A DNA stretch of 6,882 nt, from positions 371 through 7,252 of the forward strand of contig PFIF01000050.1 in NCBI GenBank assembly GCA_002782605.1, read 5' to 3'. Position 1 is the first letter of the stretch, and each line of letters begins with the position of its first letter. The notes beneath the pieces were generated by a model. The model saw nothing but the letters and a program-made list of their open reading frames with translations. It had not been told where the DNA came from and made no database searches. Origin of the DNA: Deltaproteobacteria bacterium CG_4_8_14_3_um_filter_43_13 (GTDB lineage Bacteria; Desulfobacterota; UBA8473). The position numbers and the translations under genes were made by a program. Positions 6,587 through 6,882 of this stretch are shown piece after piece.

Positions 6587-6736
6587 TCAATGTCTTTTTG
6601 ATGCTTCGAGTATGGTTATTCCAACAAGTTTTTCGCCCCGATATTTATGCAGAATACCATCTTGGGACATTTCGGAATCCGTCGCTTTCTGGGGACGATC
6701 AAAACTGATATAAAAATGGTCATAAAAGAACCTTAT
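6587..6736 (-). pseudogene. Remnant of a DUF2283-family small protein gene, 5' end lost
   Basis: A 49-codon frame read from an ATA codon at 6736 ends at the TGA at 6587-6589. Its second half, GILHKYRGEKLVGITILEAS, matches the DUF2283 pattern G-(I/V)-(I/L)-x(6-7)-G-x-L-V-G-I-x-I-L-x-A-S. The first half YDHFYISF resembles the family's YD..(A/L)LYI.F strand but lacks the usual four or so residues in between. No ATG, GTG or TTG precedes the homology, and a TAA lies in frame five codons upstream of AGG-TTC. I therefore read it as a decayed gene. DUF2283 proteins are small, of uncertain function, and often stand next to DUF4258 genes in toxin-antitoxin-like pairs, but no partner remains here. Confidence 0.6.
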
Positions 6737-6760
6737 GTTGTTGTTTTATATGGAGGAACG

Positions 6761-6801
6761 TAGCAATAAGCCGCCGGCTAAGCCGGTCGGCTGATTGCCT
6801 A
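6761..6801. other. Long hairpin, possible terminator of the upstream gene or REP-like structure
   Basis: AGCCGCCGGC (6769-6778) pairs with GCCGGTCGGCT (6782-6792) around loop TAA with one bulged T. After an A:G mismatch the stem continues with GCAAT (6763-6767) and ATTGC (6794-6798). It starts two bases after the stop of the partial gene at the right edge, the position expected of a terminator. However, no T-run follows on the minus strand. On plus, GTAG (6760-6763) directly abuts the stem, as in REPs, although the sequence is otherwise unlike the doublets. Confidence 0.6.
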
Positions 6802-6802
6802 G

Positions 6803-6880
6803 TTAGCCAATGATGTTCTCTAGGTGCTTCGAGAGTCTCTCCTCTATTTGTGACTTCCCACCAATTGTATTATCGTAGAA
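6803..6880 (-). CDS. Probable C-terminal end of an unrecognised gene, cut by window edge
   Basis: A minus-strand frame is open from the right edge to a TAA at 6803-6805 and gives 25 residues, FYDNTIGGKSQIEERLSKHL and then ENIIG. The composition, with a charged amphipathic helix at the end, looks coding, and a strong hairpin follows immediately. The piece is too short to assign a family. Its position upstream of the aminotransferase and WecA-like genes makes another polysaccharide gene possible, but that is only inference. Confidence 0.35.
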   Translation of the reverse strand, partial: FYDNTIGGKSQIEERLSKHLENIIG

Positions 6881-6882
6881 CA

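Overview
The window is about 6.9 kb of bacterial chromosome, moderately AT-rich. Every gene I can support lies on the minus strand, so transcription runs from the right edge to the left edge. No ribosomal or other taxonomic marker is present. The fused DHH/CBS/tRNA nucleotidyltransferase is known from groups such as Geobacter-like Desulfobacterota, Nitrospirota and some Firmicutes. Together with the TTG start and the embedded REP-type repeats, it suggests a free-living anaerobe of that general kind. This placement is inference only.

Layout in transcription order: at the right edge, 6880-6803 is probably the last 25 codons of an unrecognised gene, followed by a long hairpin (6761-6801). A start-less remnant of a DUF2283 gene follows (6736-6587), then a candidate promoter (6548-6575) and an intact IS200-like REP-associated tyrosine transposase, or RAYT (6534-5947). 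A 109-nt REP/inverse-REP doublet sits in frame inside the RAYT coding sequence (6162-6270). A second doublet of exactly the same length begins two bases after the RAYT stop (5836-5944). Next come a DegT-family sugar aminotransferase (5794-4748), a WecA/TagO-like lipid-carrier sugar-phosphate transferase (4742-3591), a XerC/D-type tyrosine recombinase (3568-2675), a 127-nt low-complexity intergenic stretch, and the fused nucleotidyltransferase (2547 to beyond the left edge).

The aminotransferase and the WecA-like enzyme are only 5 nt apart. They plausibly make an amino-sugar precursor and load the first sugar phosphate onto undecaprenyl phosphate for a surface polysaccharide. xerD follows 22 nt later and may be cotranscribed. 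xerD and the nucleotidyltransferase are housekeeping functions (chromosome dimer resolution and tRNA 3'-end maturation or repair).

The most interesting part is the RAYT with its two repeats. Each repeat has two hairpins led by the GTAG tetranucleotide typical of RAYT-recognised REPs. The hairpin stems differ by compensatory changes, and every departure from Watson-Crick pairing is a G:T wobble on the GTAG-bearing strand. The space between the hairpins is filled by four 15-nt units that read in frame as pentapeptides inside the transposase.
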